Assembly (NCBI RefSeq): GCF_000388115.1
Contig: NZ_AQGQ01000008.1
Span: 1-49,129, forward strand
Reading direction: 5' to 3'
Length of the DNA: 49,129 nucleotides
From: Aeromonas molluscorum 848
GTDB lineage: Bacteria > Pseudomonadota > Gammaproteobacteria > Enterobacterales > Aeromonadaceae
Positions 21,944 through 34,356 of the stretch are shown piece after piece. The notes beneath the pieces are model-generated. The model saw only the letters and a list, made by a program, of their open reading frames with translations. It was not told the origin of the DNA and made no database searches. The position numbers and the translations under genes are program-made. Each line of letters starts with the position of its first letter. The first letter of the stretch is position 1.

Positions 21944-22393
21944 ATGGCCAAATTCAACCTCATTGTCGGCTCGATGTTAGGTGCTGCCGAGTACGTCGCC
22001 GACCATGTCGCCGATCTGCTCAATCAGGCCGGTCACCAAAGCGAGATCCATAATCCCGCCCGGCTTGCCAAGATAGTCGCCGAGCCAGACGCCATAGTGC
22101 TGGTGGTCACCTCCACCCATGGCGCCGGGGAGGTACCGGACAACCTCCAGCCCTTCGTTAAAGATCTTTATGAACAAAAACCGGATCTTGGCGCATTTCG
22201 CTATGGTGTGATCGCACTGGGCGACCGTAGTTACGACACCTTTTGTGCCGGCGGCAAGACCCTGGATCAACGGCTGGCCGAGTGCGGTGCCAGCCGGATC
22301 GGTGAGCGGCTCGAGATAGACGTGACCCAGTACGAGATACCGGAAGATGCCGCCGAAGCCTGGATCCAGCCCTGGATGGCTTCGATCTCCTGA
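21944..22393 (+). CDS. mioC: Flavodoxin-like protein MioC
   Basis: FMN-binding flavodoxin-fold protein of 149 residues; the E. coli homologue acts in biotin synthase electron transfer and is best known as the neighbour of oriC. The phosphate loop GSMLGAAE is at 9-16, and STHGAGEVPDNLQPF and ALGDRSYDTFCAGGK form the flavin-binding loops. It is transcribed towards oriC, as in E. coli, so its transcription may affect initiation. The gene carries about eight GATC sites, unusually many for 450 bases. Confidence 0.95.
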   Translation: MAKFNLIVGSMLGAAEYVADHVADLLNQAGHQSEIHNPARLAKIVAEPDAIVLVVTSTHGAGEVPDNLQPFVKDLYEQKPDLGAFRYGVIALGDRSYDTFCAGGKTLDQRLAECGASRIGERLEIDVTQYEIPEDAAEAWIQPWMASIS

Positions 22394-22860
22394 TCAACCA
22401 GGGAGATCCCTTTCCAGAGCAAGATCTCCCCTGCCCCGCCTTGATTTACTATCCACCAGGTTATTCACAATCCGATCCCATTGACTTGTTCTACATGGTT
22501 ACCCACAAGAACTGGGGGTAATGTGGATAACTATGCTTAAAACCTATGTAAAACCTATAGTTATCCTATGTATCAGATCCGGTCGGTTTAGGGCCTGTGT
22601 ATAAAAGCACTGGTTGTCCCCCGGTTCACCGGGCCAGGATCCAAGCTTTTCCACAGGCTGAGATCGTCTTTAAGGTAATGATCTTTATGATCAAAAAGTG
22701 CTTATCAACAGAAACCCTGGATCCTAATAAAAGATCTAATAAGAGATCGATCTAAAGATCCTTAAGATCTACTAACGGATCCGGATCCCAGAAAGGCCGT
22801 TAACTAGACGTTTCACTGATCACGGGAAACAGATAGAATGTTTGCCCCCTTAACTCGGGG
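22394..22860. other. oriC: Chromosomal replication origin oriC
   Basis: The mioC-mnmG gap has the layout of an enterobacterial-type oriC. DnaA-box-like sites on the plus strand are TTATTCACA (22461-22469), TTACCCACA (22499-22507), TTTTCCACA (22647-22655) and TTATCAACA (22702-22710). On the minus strand they are a perfect TTATCCACA (22522-22530) and TTATACACA (22596-22604). About 19 GATC sites fall in some 470 bases. The AT-rich 13-mers lie at the mnmG side, also as in E. coli. No gene is present up to the mnmG start. Confidence 0.95.
22724..22748 (-). repeat. 13-mer repeats of the DNA unwinding element
   Basis: Read on the minus strand, GATCTCTTATTAG (22736-22748) and GATCTTTTATTAG (22724-22736) abut. 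The first is identical to the right 13-mer of E. coli oriC. A further GATCTTTAGATCG-like unit follows to about 22760. Confidence 0.9.
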
Positions 22861-22911
22861 ATGAAGACGGCAAACAAAACGATCTCAGGCGTGCAGATCA
22901 AGGTGATCCCA

Positions 22912-24801
22912 ATGCAATACCATGAACAATTTGATGTGATCGTCGTCGGTGGCGGTCATGCAGGAACCGAGGCCGCAGCAGCGTCTGCCCGTATGGGTAT
23001 GAATACGTTGTTGCTGACTCACAACATCGATACCCTGGGCCACATGTCGTGCAACCCGGCAATCGGTGGGATCGGTAAGGGACACCTGGTCAAGGAAATT
23101 GACGCCCTCGGTGGGATCATGGCGAGAGCCATCGATCTTGGCGGGATCCAGTTTAGAACGCTCAACTCTTCCAAAGGCCCAGCCGTACGAGCCACCCGTG
23201 CTCAAGCGGATCGTCTGCTCTACAAAGCAGCCGTACGAGAGATGTTGGAGAACCAACCGAATCTTAAGATCTTCCAGCAGGCTTGCGATGATCTGATCAT
23301 GGACGGGGATCGTGTCGCCGGGGTCGTGACTCAGAGCGGGATCCGTTTCAGTGGCAAGACGGTGGTACTGACCGTCGGAACTTTCCTCAACGGCTTGATC
23401 CACATCGGCATGGATAATTACAAGGGCGGACGGGCAGGTGATCCTCCCTCGATCGCCCTGGCGCAACGTCTGCGTGAAATGCCGCTTCGCATCGACAGAC
23501 TCAAGACCGGCACGCCGCCGCGTATCGATGCCCGCAGTGTCGATCTGTCCGTGATGCAGGAACAGGCGGGTGACACCCCGACTCCGGTGTTCTCCTTCAT
23601 CGGCGAGGCGAGCCAGCATCCGCGCCAGATCTCCTGCTACATGACTCATACCAACGAGCGTACTCATGAGGTGATCCGCAATAATCTGGATCGCAGCCCC
23701 ATGTACGCCGGGGTAATCGAGGGGATAGGGCCACGCTACTGCCCGTCGATCGAGGACAAGATCACCCGCTTTGCCGATAAGACGGCGCACCAGATCTTCG
23801 TCGAGCCTGAGGGCTTGACCACCCACGAACTCTATCCGAACGGCATCTCGACCAGCCTGCCATTCGATGTGCAGATCCAGATCGTGCGTTCGATCCGGGG
23901 CTTTGAGAATGCCCATATCACTCGACCCGGCTACGCCATCGAATATGACTTTTTCGATCCCCGGGATCTCAAGGCGAACATGGAGAGCAAGTGCATCCCC
24001 AATCTGTTCTTCGCCGGCCAGATCAACGGCACCACTGGCTACGAAGAGGCCGGAGCGCAAGGTTTGCTGGCCGGCCTGAACGCGGCTCTGCGCGCTCAGG
24101 GCAAGGATGCCTGGCATCCCCGTCGTGATCAGGCTTACCTCGGCGTCATGATGGACGATCTCTCCACCCTGGGTACCCGCGAGCCGTACCGTATGTTCAC
24201 CAGTCGTGCCGAATATCGCTTGCTGCTGCGTGAAGACAATGCGGATCTGCGTCTGACCTCGGCCGGTCGCGAACTGGGTCTGGTCGATGACGAGCGCTGG
24301 GCCAAATTCAATACCAAGCTGGAGCAGGTGGAGCTGGAGCGCCAACGACTGCGTTCGACCTGGATCCATCCCCAGCATGCCGCCGTACCCGGCATCAATG
24401 CCCTGGTTAATACCCCGATCAGCCGTGAGCATAGTCTGGAAGAGCTGATGCGTCGCCCCGAGGTGACCTACGATGCGCTGATGGCGATCGAAGGGGTTGG
24501 ACCTGCCCTCGAGGATCCGGCTGCCGCCGATCAGGTTGAGATCCAGATCAAGTACGCCGGTTACATCGATCGTCAGCAGGACGAAGTGGAGAAACAGCTT
24601 CGCAACGAGAGCACCCTGCTGCCGCTCGACATGAATTACCGCGATGTGAACGGCCTCTCCAACGAGGTGATCGCCAAGCTGAGCGATGCCAAGCCGCAGA
24701 CCATAGGTCAGGCCTCCCGCATCTCCGGCATCACACCGGCGGCCATCTCCATCCTGCTGGTCCATCTCAAGAAAAACGGCCTGCTGCGTAAAACCGCCTA
24801 G
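22912..24801 (+). CDS. mnmG: tRNA uridine 5-carboxymethylaminomethyl modification enzyme MnmG (GidA)
   Basis: FAD enzyme that with MnmE modifies wobble U34 of several tRNAs. The start at 22912 ([15 protein letters not shown]) gives 629 residues, the same as E. coli; the frame is open back to 22861 but those 17 residues lack family support. The FAD motif GGGHAG is at 13-18, and [26 protein letters not shown] and the C-terminal [10 protein letters not shown] and [14 protein letters not shown] are diagnostic. The coding sequence is extremely rich in GATC (about 43 sites from 22861 to 24810, against about 8 by chance). rsmG follows nine bases later. Its partner MnmE appears broken in this sequence. 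Confidence 0.97.
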   Translation: MQYHEQFDVIVVGGGHAGTEAAAASARMGMNTLLLTHNIDTLGHMSCNPAIGGIGKGHLVKEIDALGGIMARAIDLGGIQFRTLNSSKGPAVRATRAQADRLLYKAAVREMLENQPNLKIFQQACDDLIMDGDRVAGVVTQSGIRFSGKTVVLTVGTFLNGLIHIGMDNYKGGRAGDPPSIALAQRLREMPLRIDRLKTGTPPRIDARSVDLSVMQEQAGDTPTPVFSFIGEASQHPRQISCYMTHTNERTHEVIRNNLDRSPMYAGVIEGIGPRYCPSIEDKITRFADKTAHQIFVEPEGLTTHELYPNGISTSLPFDVQIQIVRSIRGFENAHITRPGYAIEYDFFDPRDLKANMESKCIPNLFFAGQINGTTGYEEAGAQGLLAGLNAALRAQGKDAWHPRRDQAYLGVMMDDLSTLGTREPYRMFTSRAEYRLLLREDNADLRLTSAGRELGLVDDERWAKFNTKLEQVELERQRLRSTWIHPQHAAVPGINALVNTPISREHSLEELMRRPEVTYDALMAIEGVGPALEDPAAADQVEIQIKYAGYIDRQQDEVEKQLRNESTLLPLDMNYRDVNGLSNEVIAKLSDAKPQTIGQASRISGITPAAISILLVHLKKNGLLRKTA

Positions 24802-24810
24802 AGGATCCCC

Positions 24811-25428
24811 ATGCTGGAAAGATTGAACGGCCTGCTCACGCAGGCCGATATCGTTATAACAGAGACTCAAAAGACCCAGATTATCAAGCTGGTTGAGTTG
24901 CTGCACAAGTGGAACAAGGCTTACAATCTCACCTCGGTGCGTGATCCCGATGCGATGCTGGTCAAGCATATCCTCGATAGTCTGGTGGTTAGCGAGCACT
25001 TGCACGGTGAGCGGTTCATCGATGTCGGCACAGGCCCGGGCCTGCCAGGCTTGCCGCTGGCCATCATCAACCCGGACAAGCAGTTCGTGTTGCTCGACAG
25101 CCTTGGCAAACGGATCAACTTCATCCGCCAGGTGATCCAGGAGCTTGGCCTCACCAATGTGACCCCTGTACTGAGCCGGGTGGAAGAGTTTCGACCCGAA
25201 CAAGGCTTCGATGGCGTGTTGAGCCGGGCATTTGCCTCGCTGGAAGACATGCTGCGCTGGTGTCATCATCTGCCTGCTGAACAGGGCAGCTTCCTGGCAC
25301 TCAAGGGACAGTATCCCGAGCAGGAGCTGGCCCAGTTGCCGGCCAATATCCGTCTGGTGGCCTCCCATCAACTGGTGGTGCCTGAGCTGGAAGGTGAGCG
25401 TCACCTGCTGGAGTTTAAAACTATCTAG
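24811..25428 (+). CDS. rsmG: 16S rRNA (guanine527-N7)-methyltransferase RsmG (GidB)
   Basis: S-adenosylmethionine-dependent methylase acting on G527 of 16S rRNA, 205 residues. The cofactor motif [10 protein letters not shown] is at 71-80, preceded by [14 protein letters not shown], which is typical of the family. Loss of this gene gives low-level streptomycin resistance in several bacteria. It follows mnmG by nine bases and precedes parA by 35, the usual order in gammaproteobacteria. Confidence 0.96.
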   Translation: MLERLNGLLTQADIVITETQKTQIIKLVELLHKWNKAYNLTSVRDPDAMLVKHILDSLVVSEHLHGERFIDVGTGPGLPGLPLAIINPDKQFVLLDSLGKRINFIRQVIQELGLTNVTPVLSRVEEFRPEQGFDGVLSRAFASLEDMLRWCHHLPAEQGSFLALKGQYPEQELAQLPANIRLVASHQLVVPELEGERHLLEFKTI

Positions 25429-25463
25429 GCCCGCTTGGGCTGCCGTTTCATTGAGGGGATCTT

Positions 25464-26267
25464 GTGGGAAAAGTCATTGCCATCGCCAACCAGAAGGGGG
25501 GGGTCGGAAAAACCACCACCTGCGTGAACCTGGCGGCTTCCATGGCAGCCACCCGCCGCAAGGTGCTGGTGATCGATCTGGATCCCCAGGGTAATGCCAC
25601 CATGGGCAGCGGCGTTGACAAGTACGATGTCGAGCGCACCGCCTATGAGCTGCTCATCGAAGATACCCCGGTGCGGGACGTCATCGTCACCGAGACCTCG
25701 GGGGGCTATCACCTTATCGCCGCCAACGCCGACGTGACGGCGGCGGAGATCCGGCTGATGGAATTCTTCGCCCGCGAGCTCCGCTTGCGCAACGCCATCG
25801 CCTCGGTGCGCGACCAATACGATTACATCTTCATCGACTGCCCCCCCTCACTCAACATGCTGACCGTCAATGCCATGGCTGCCGCCGATTCGGTGCTGGT
25901 GCCCATGCAGTGCGAGTACTATGCCCTTGAGGGGTTGACGGCGCTGGTTGATACCATCAGCAAGCTGGCGGCCGTGGTCAATCCGGAGCTCAAGATCGAA
26001 GGGGTGCTGCGCACTATGTTCGATCACCGTAACCGATTGGCCAATGATGTGTCCGATCAGCTGAAACAGCACTTCGGGGACAAGGTCTATCGCACCATCA
26101 TCCCCCGCAACGTGAGATTGGCGGAGGCGCCCAGCTTTGGCGCTCCGGCCATGCACTATGACAAATCATCGGTGGGCGCCAAGGCCTATCTGGCGCTGGC
26201 AGGCGAGATACTGCGCCGCCAGGAGCAGGAAGCCCAACTGACCACCGCAGATCGAGAGAGCATATGA
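25464..26267 (+). CDS. parA: Chromosome partitioning ATPase ParA (Soj)
   Basis: Deviant Walker ATPase that moves ParB-bound origins, 267 residues. The start is GTG at 25464, seven bases after a GAGGGG ribosome site. The deviant Walker A KGGVGKTT is at 11-18, LVIDLDPQGNATMGSG follows, and the A'-type motif YIFIDCPPSLN is present. The C-terminal part has NVRLAEAPSFG, as in chromosomal Soj proteins and not plasmid types. Its end overlaps the start of parB by four bases. Confidence 0.96.
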   Translation: MGKVIAIANQKGGVGKTTTCVNLAASMAATRRKVLVIDLDPQGNATMGSGVDKYDVERTAYELLIEDTPVRDVIVTETSGGYHLIAANADVTAAEIRLMEFFARELRLRNAIASVRDQYDYIFIDCPPSLNMLTVNAMAAADSVLVPMQCEYYALEGLTALVDTISKLAAVVNPELKIEGVLRTMFDHRNRLANDVSDQLKQHFGDKVYRTIIPRNVRLAEAPSFGAPAMHYDKSSVGAKAYLALAGEILRRQEQEAQLTTADRESI

Positions 26268-27169
26268 CCCTGAAAAAACGTGGACTGGGCAAGGGGTTGG
26301 ACGCCCTGCTCAGCACCAGCACGGCTGCGCGCCAGAAACAGGTGATGAGCGATCAGCGCACCGAACAGGCCATGGCTCCCGCCCCCCAGGGCGAGCTACG
26401 CAAGCTGCCGCTGGAGTGGCTGCGCTCCGGCAAGTACCAGCCGCGCAAGGACATGTCGCAGGACGCACTGGAAGACCTGGCCAACTCCATTCGTGCCCAG
26501 GGGGTGATCCAGCCCATAGTGGTCCGCCCCCTCGGTGAGCAATCCTTTGAAATCATCGCCGGTGAACGACGCTGGCGCGCCTCCCAGCTGGCCCGTCTCG
26601 AGGTGGTGCCCTGCATCATCAAGGACGTGCCCGACGAAGCAGCGGTCGCCATCGCTCTGATTGAGAACATCCAGCGCGAAGACCTCAATGCCATCGAGGA
26701 GGCGGTCGCCCTGCAGCGATTGCTGACCGAATTTGAACTCACCCACCAGCAGGTGGCCGAGGCGGTGGGCAAGTCGCGCACCACTGTCACCAACTTGCTG
26801 CGTCTTAACCAGCTCAACGACGACGTGAAGCGTTTCGTGGAGCATGGCGACCTCGACATGGGCCATGCCCGAGCCCTGCTGGCCCTGAGTGGCCCGGCCC
26901 AGTCCGAACTGGCCAAGCAGGTGGCGCAAAAAGGGCTGACCGTGCGCGATACCGAGCGCTTGGTGCAAAAATCACTGGAACCGGCAAAAACCAAAGCCGA
27001 ACCGGTTCGCGATCCACAATTTGCTTACATTGAACGCCAGATTGCAGAAAAAATTGGCAACAAGGTACAACTGCAGCAAGGCAAGCAGAATAGTGGCAAG
27101 TTAGTAATAAGTTACGAGAACTTGGCGGAATTGGACCGAGTATTGGGCTATTTTGGCCTATCAGAATAG
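26264..27169 (+). CDS. parB: Chromosome partitioning protein ParB (Spo0J)
   Basis: CTP-dependent DNA clamp that binds parS, 301 residues. It begins with KKRGLGKGLDALL, the ParA-contacting N-terminal peptide. The CTP-binding motif GERRWRA is at 100-106 and ENIQREDLN at 134-142. A helix-turn-helix (THQQVAEAVGKSRTTVTNLLR) follows at about 160-180, and the C-terminal dimer domain closes the protein. Two parS sites for it lie at 1168 and 3772, some 22-25 kb away across the origin. A long hairpin terminator follows. Confidence 0.96.
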   Translation: MTLKKRGLGKGLDALLSTSTAARQKQVMSDQRTEQAMAPAPQGELRKLPLEWLRSGKYQPRKDMSQDALEDLANSIRAQGVIQPIVVRPLGEQSFEIIAGERRWRASQLARLEVVPCIIKDVPDEAAVAIALIENIQREDLNAIEEAVALQRLLTEFELTHQQVAEAVGKSRTTVTNLLRLNQLNDDVKRFVEHGDLDMGHARALLALSGPAQSELAKQVAQKGLTVRDTERLVQKSLEPAKTKAEPVRDPQFAYIERQIAEKIGNKVQLQQGKQNSGKLVISYENLAELDRVLGYFGLSE

Positions 27170-27225
27170 TAATTTTTACGCTTTTTGTAGTAATAAAACA
27201 TCCATTCCTTTCGATATGAACATAA

Positions 27226-27267
27226 CCTTAATTTTGTGCGGAAAGCCGCAAAAATTAAGGGTTTTTG
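27226..27267 (+). terminator. Intrinsic terminator after parB
   Basis: A long inverted repeat, CCTTAATTTTGTGCGG with CCGCAAAAATTAAGG (one bulged base), has a four-base loop and is followed by GTTTTTG. Confidence 0.85.
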
Positions 27268-27272
27268 CCATG

Positions 27273-27300
27273 TTGCAATAGCCGTCTTCACGGGTATAAT
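27273..27300 (+). promoter_or_regulatory. Probable promoter of the atp operon
   Basis: TTGCAA (27273-27278) and a perfect TATAAT (27295-27300) are separated by 16 bases, directly after the parB terminator. Confidence 0.75.
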
Positions 27301-27325
27301 TTGACCGGCTTTTAGAGCTGTGAAT

Positions 27326-27351
27326 TCGGGGTCTTCGGAACCCGATTTTTT
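27326..27351 (+). terminator. Terminator-like hairpin in the atp leader (possible attenuator)
   Basis: TCGGGGTC-TTCG-GAACCCGA has one mismatch in an eight-base stem and is followed by six T. It lies between the probable atp promoter and atpI, so some transcripts should stop before the operon. Confidence 0.65.
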
Positions 27352-27380
27352 ACAGTTCTGTAATGTTCAGAGGTGAGTTG

Positions 27381-28561
<1,181 letters not shown>

Positions 28562-28574
28562 TGATGCAACTCAA

Positions 28575-28862
<288 letters not shown>

Positions 28863-28913
28863 GTCGTTACGACTCACGCAGAACCCATTAACTAACTTAA
28901 GAGGAAATCGGCT

Positions 28914-29384
28914 GTGAATATCAACGCCACCCTCCTCGGCCAAGCAATCGCTTTTTTCTTCTTCGTAGTATTTTGCATGAAGTACGTATGGCCGCCGCTG
29001 ATTGCAGCCATTGAAGCCCGCCAGAAAGAAATTGCTGACGGCTTGTCTTCCGCAGAACGCGCCAAGAAAGATCTGGATTTGGCCAAGGCCAATGCCACCG
29101 ATCAGCTGAAAGAAGCCAAGCGCCAGGCTGCTGAAATCGTTGAACAGGCTAACAAACGTAAAGCCCAGATCATCGATGAAGCGGCAGTTGGTGCCCAGGC
29201 AGAGCGGGAAAAAATCCTGGCTCAAGGCCGTGCCGAGCTTGAAGCTGAACGTCATCGTGCCACAGAAGAACTGCGCAAGCAGGTTGCTGCTCTTGCCGTC
29301 GCCGGCGCAGAGAAGATCCTGGCACGTCACATCGACCAGGCTGCCAACAGCGACATCGTCGACAAACTGGTAGCAGAACTGTAA
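28914..29384 (+). CDS. atpF: ATP synthase Fo subunit b
   Basis: Peripheral stalk subunit, 156 residues, probably started at GTG 28914 (AAGAGGAAA ribosome site). One N-terminal membrane helix ([20 protein letters not shown]) is followed by a long charged helix rich in Ala, Glu and Lys that dimerises and reaches subunit delta. The usual gammaproteobacterial length is 156, matching exactly. Confidence 0.97.
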   Translation: MNINATLLGQAIAFFFFVVFCMKYVWPPLIAAIEARQKEIADGLSSAERAKKDLDLAKANATDQLKEAKRQAAEIVEQANKRKAQIIDEAAVGAQAEREKILAQGRAELEAERHRATEELRKQVAALAVAGAEKILARHIDQAANSDIVDKLVAEL

Positions 29385-29397
29385 CGGGAACGGGGCT

Positions 29398-29931
29398 ATG
29401 TCTGAACTGACTACAATCGCTCGCCCCTACGCCAAGGCTGCTTTCGAGTTTGCCGTTGAGCACAAGGCGGTTGACCAGTGGCTCGGGATGCTCGGTTTCG
29501 CGGCGCAAGTCGTGGAGAACGAGACAATCCACTCCCTGGTAAACGGCTCTGTGGCTGCCGAAGAACTCGCAAATCTGTTTGTGAGTGTCTGTGGTGAGCA
29601 ACTCGACGAGCATGGCCAGAACCTGATGCGGGTGATGGCTGAGAATGGTCGCTTGGGTGTGCTGCCGGCGGTCGTGACCGAATATGTATTGCTCAAGGCT
29701 GAACTCGACAAAGAGATTCAGGCTGACGTCATTTCGGCCCATGTACTGACCGACCAGCAGAAGGCCGCTATTCAGGCTTCTCTGGAGCAACGTCTCGCAC
29801 GCAAAGTGAAGCTGAATTGCAGCATGGATGCGTCCTTGATGGCCGGAGTGCTCATCAAGGCCGGAGATCTGGTTATCGACGGTACTGTCCGCGGTAAGCT
29901 GGATCGCATGGCCGACGCGCTGCAATCTTGA
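29398..29931 (+). CDS. atpH: ATP synthase F1 subunit delta
   Basis: Links the peripheral stalk to the top of F1, 177 residues. The N-terminal helical domain begins [17 protein letters not shown] and the C-terminal conserved stretch [20 protein letters not shown] is diagnostic. It is 13 bases after atpF and 15 before atpA. Nothing unusual was seen. Confidence 0.96.
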   Translation: MSELTTIARPYAKAAFEFAVEHKAVDQWLGMLGFAAQVVENETIHSLVNGSVAAEELANLFVSVCGEQLDEHGQNLMRVMAENGRLGVLPAVVTEYVLLKAELDKEIQADVISAHVLTDQQKAAIQASLEQRLARKVKLNCSMDASLMAGVLIKAGDLVIDGTVRGKLDRMADALQS

Positions 29932-29946
29932 TTGGGGTATTAGAGC

Positions 29947-31488
29947 ATGCAACTGAATTCCACTGAAATCGCCGAGCTTATCAAGCAGCGCATCGCGCAG
30001 TTTGATGTTAAGAGCGAAGCGCGCAACGAAGGTACCATCGTCTCTGTGAGCGACGGTATCATTCGTATCCACGGTCTGGCCGATGCCATGCAGGGTGAAA
30101 TGATCGAGCTGCCGGGCAACCGCTTCGCTCTGGCATTGAACCTGGAGCGTGACTCCGTTGGTGCCGTGGTCATGGGTCCCTACGCCGATCTGGCCGAAGG
30201 GATGAAAGTAAAAGGGACTGGCCGCATTCTGGAAGTGCCGGTTGGTCGTGGTCTGTTGGGCCGGGTGGTCAACACCCTGGGTCAGCCTATCGACGGTAAG
30301 GGTCCCATCGACAACGACGGCTTCTCGCCGATCGAAGTTATCGCACCGGGCGTTATCGAGCGTAAGTCTGTTGACCAGCCTGTCCAGACCGGTCTGAAAG
30401 CCATCGATGCCATGATCCCTATCGGTCGCGGCCAGCGTGAGCTGATCATCGGTGACCGCCAGGTAGGTAAGACCGCCATCGCCATCGACACCATCATCAA
30501 CCAGAAAGACTCTGGTATTAAATGTGTGTACGTCGCGATTGGCCAGAAGGCCTCCACCATTGCCAACGTGGTGCGCAAGCTGGAAGAGCACGGTGCTCTG
30601 GCCAACACCATAGTGGTGGTTGCCTCTGCCTCCGAAGCTGCCGCCCTGCAATACCTGGCGCCTTATGCCGGTTGCTCCATGGGTGAATACTTCCGTGACC
30701 GCGGTGAAGACGCGCTCATCATTTATGATGACCTGTCCAAGCAAGCGGTGGCCTACCGTCAGATCTCCCTGCTGCTGCGCCGTCCGCCAGGACGCGAAGC
30801 TTACCCAGGCGACGTCTTCTATCTGCACTCCCGTCTGCTCGAGCGCGCTTCCCGCGTCAACGTCGAGTACGTCGAGAAGTTCACCAAGGGTGCCGTGACT
30901 GGCCGGACCGGTTCTTTGACCGCGTTGCCGATCATCGAAACCCAGGCCGGTGACGTGTCAGCCTTCGTTCCGACCAACGTGATCTCCATCACCGATGGTC
31001 AGATCTTCCTGACCACTCAGCTGTTCAACTCCGGTATTCGTCCGGCGGTTGACCCGGGTATCTCCGTATCCCGAGTGGGTGGCGCGGCTCAGACCAAGAT
31101 CGTCAAGAAATTGTCCGGTGGTATCCGTACCGCGCTGGCCCAGTACCGCGAGCTGGCGGCCTTCGCCCAGTTCTCTTCCGATCTGGATGAGGCGACCCGC
31201 AAGCAGCTGGACCACGGCCAGAAGGTAACTGAGCTGATGAAGCAGCAGCAATACTCCCCGATGAGTGTGGCTGCCCAGGCTCTGGTGCTGTTCGCCGCCG
31301 AGAAGGGCTATCTCTCCGACGTCGAAATCGCCAAGATCGTCGATTTCGAAGCCGCTCTGCTCTCCTACGCCAATAACCAGCATGCTGAGCTGATGGCAGA
31401 CATCAACGCCACAGCCGACTACAACGACGCGATCGTTGGCAAGCTGACTGCGTTGCTGGATGACTTCAAAGCAACCCAGACCTGGTAA
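29947..31488 (+). CDS. atpA: ATP synthase F1 subunit alpha
   Basis: Non-catalytic nucleotide-binding subunit of F1, 513 residues, the standard length. The P-loop GDRQVGKT is at 169-176. The signature [15 protein letters not shown] and the arginine finger within it are present. The N-terminal [16 protein letters not shown] contacts delta. The short gap to atpG holds a GNRA-type hairpin. Confidence 0.98.
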   Translation: MQLNSTEIAELIKQRIAQFDVKSEARNEGTIVSVSDGIIRIHGLADAMQGEMIELPGNRFALALNLERDSVGAVVMGPYADLAEGMKVKGTGRILEVPVGRGLLGRVVNTLGQPIDGKGPIDNDGFSPIEVIAPGVIERKSVDQPVQTGLKAIDAMIPIGRGQRELIIGDRQVGKTAIAIDTIINQKDSGIKCVYVAIGQKASTIANVVRKLEEHGALANTIVVVASASEAAALQYLAPYAGCSMGEYFRDRGEDALIIYDDLSKQAVAYRQISLLLRRPPGREAYPGDVFYLHSRLLERASRVNVEYVEKFTKGAVTGRTGSLTALPIIETQAGDVSAFVPTNVISITDGQIFLTTQLFNSGIRPAVDPGISVSRVGGAAQTKIVKKLSGGIRTALAQYRELAAFAQFSSDLDEATRKQLDHGQKVTELMKQQQYSPMSVAAQALVLFAAEKGYLSDVEIAKIVDFEAALLSYANNQHAELMADINATADYNDAIVGKLTALLDDFKATQTW

Positions 31489-31494
31489 GCGAGT

Positions 31495-31514
31495 GTGGCA
31501 GCGCAAGCTGCCAC
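31495..31514 (+). other. GCAA-tetraloop hairpin between atpA and atpG
   Basis: GTGGCAGC-GCAA-GCTGCCAC is a perfect eight-base stem with a GNRA loop and no T run. It stands just before the atpG ribosome site (AAGGAG). It may stabilise the message end or tune atpG translation. Confidence 0.7.
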
Positions 31515-31531
31515 CTGAAGGAGAGTAAGAG

Positions 31532-32398
31532 ATGGCCGGCGCAAAAGAGATACGTACCAAGATCGGGAGTGTGAAGAACACTCAGAAGATCACCGGCGCT
31601 ATGGAAATGGTGGCAGCAAGCAAGATGCGCCGTGCGCAGGAACGCATGTCTGCCAGCCGTCCGTACGCTGAAACCATGCGCAAGGTGATCGGCCATATCG
31701 CCCAGGGGAACTTGGAATACAAGCACCCCTACCTCATGGAACGTGAGGTCAAGCGAGTGGGTTACATCGTCGTCTCCACCGACCGTGGCCTGTGTGGGGG
31801 TCTGAACATCAACCTGTTCAAGGCTGCCCTCAATGAGATGAAGGATTGGAGCGCGAAAGGTGCCAAGGTTGACCTGGCACTGATCGGTAACAAAGCTTCC
31901 GGCTTCTTCCAGCGGCATGGTGCCAAGGTGCAAGCCCACGTCTCCGGACTGGGTGACAACCCGAGCGTCAATGACCTGATTGGTTCAGTCAAGGTCATGC
32001 TGAAGGCTTACGACAACGGTGAGATTGACCGTCTGTACCTGGTGTACAACAAGTTTGTAAACACCATGGTGCAACAACCCCGAGTCGATCAATTGCTGCC
32101 TTTGCCCGTAACAGAAGACAGCAAGCTCGCCAAGAAACACCATTGGGATTACCTCTATGAGCCGGATCCCAAGCAGCTGCTGAACACCTTGTTGATTCGC
32201 TATGTCGAATCCCAGGTGTACCAGGGCGTGGTGGAAAACTTGGCCAGCGAACAGGCGGCCCGAATGGTTGCCATGCAAGCCGCGACTGACAACGCCGGTA
32301 ACCTGATTAACGATCTGCAACTGGTGTATAACAAGGCCCGTCAGGCCAGTATTACCCAAGAGCTGACAGAGATCGTATCAGGCGCTGCTGCGGTGTAA
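31532..32398 (+). CDS. atpG: ATP synthase F1 subunit gamma
   Basis: Central rotor shaft of F1, 288 residues. The N-terminal coiled coil [20 protein letters not shown] and the C-terminal helix [20 protein letters not shown] pair to form the shaft, and the motif [12 protein letters not shown] lies near 80. Length matches E. coli. It is followed by atpD after 33 bases. Confidence 0.97.
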   Translation: MAGAKEIRTKIGSVKNTQKITGAMEMVAASKMRRAQERMSASRPYAETMRKVIGHIAQGNLEYKHPYLMEREVKRVGYIVVSTDRGLCGGLNINLFKAALNEMKDWSAKGAKVDLALIGNKASGFFQRHGAKVQAHVSGLGDNPSVNDLIGSVKVMLKAYDNGEIDRLYLVYNKFVNTMVQQPRVDQLLPLPVTEDSKLAKKHHWDYLYEPDPKQLLNTLLIRYVESQVYQGVVENLASEQAARMVAMQAATDNAGNLINDLQLVYNKARQASITQELTEIVSGAAAV

Positions 32399-33820
<1,422 letters not shown>

Positions 33821-33838
33821 GCCTCGATAGGAGGACCC

Positions 33839-34264
33839 ATGGCTGAGATATCCTTTCACCTGGATGTGGTGAGCGCAGAGGGCAAACTGTTTGCCGGCCG
33901 TGTTCAGACCGTACAGGTTTCAGGCTCCGAAGGTGAGCTGGGTATCCACCACGGTCACGCGCCGCTGCTGACTGCTATCAAGCCGGGCCTGGTCCGCTTG
34001 ATCAAGCAAAATGGTGGCGAAGAGGTGATGTACGTCTCCGGCGGCATGCTGGAAGTACAACCCGAAGCCGTGACTGTGCTGGCCGATACCGCAATTCGTG
34101 CCGACGACCTGGATGAGGCGAAAGCCCAGGAAGCCAAGCGTCGTGCCGAGGAGCGGATCAACAGCTCCCATGGTGACATCGATTACGCCCAGGCCGCTAC
34201 CGAGCTGGCCAAGGCGATGGCCCAACTGCGGGTTATCGATATCGTCAAAAAGAATTACCGTTAA
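33839..34264 (+). CDS. atpC: ATP synthase F1 subunit epsilon
   Basis: Rotor subunit and intrinsic inhibitor of F1, 141 residues. The N-terminal beta sandwich contains [20 protein letters not shown] and the C-terminal part is a two-helix inhibitory domain rich in Ala, Glu and Arg. A strong terminator follows, closing the eight-subunit set plus AtpI. Confidence 0.96.
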   Translation: MAEISFHLDVVSAEGKLFAGRVQTVQVSGSEGELGIHHGHAPLLTAIKPGLVRLIKQNGGEEVMYVSGGMLEVQPEAVTVLADTAIRADDLDEAKAQEAKRRAEERINSSHGDIDYAQAATELAKAMAQLRVIDIVKKNYR

Positions 34265-34276
34265 TAGCGGTGATGC

Positions 34277-34305
34277 AAAAAGCGACCTTCGGGTCGCTTT
34301 TTTTT
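34277..34305 (+). terminator. Intrinsic terminator of the atp operon
   Basis: AGCGACC-TTCG-GGTCGCT stem-loop with an A run before and eight T at its end. Confidence 0.93.
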
Positions 34306-34356
34306 ATCCGTTCGATAGACTCCGCCGAGTATTTTCTCAAGTTTCAAAGGCTAGCT

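Noticed and set aside
22810-22830. GTTTCAC-N7-GGGAAAC near mnmG as a third parS site
   Set aside because: The core CACGTG is missing and the arms are separated by seven bases, so ParB would not be expected to bind.
22885-25404. 839-codon open frame antisense to mnmG and rsmG
   Set aside because: It mirrors two highly conserved genes, has no family resemblance and no sensible start; codon bias of the real genes removes stops from this frame.
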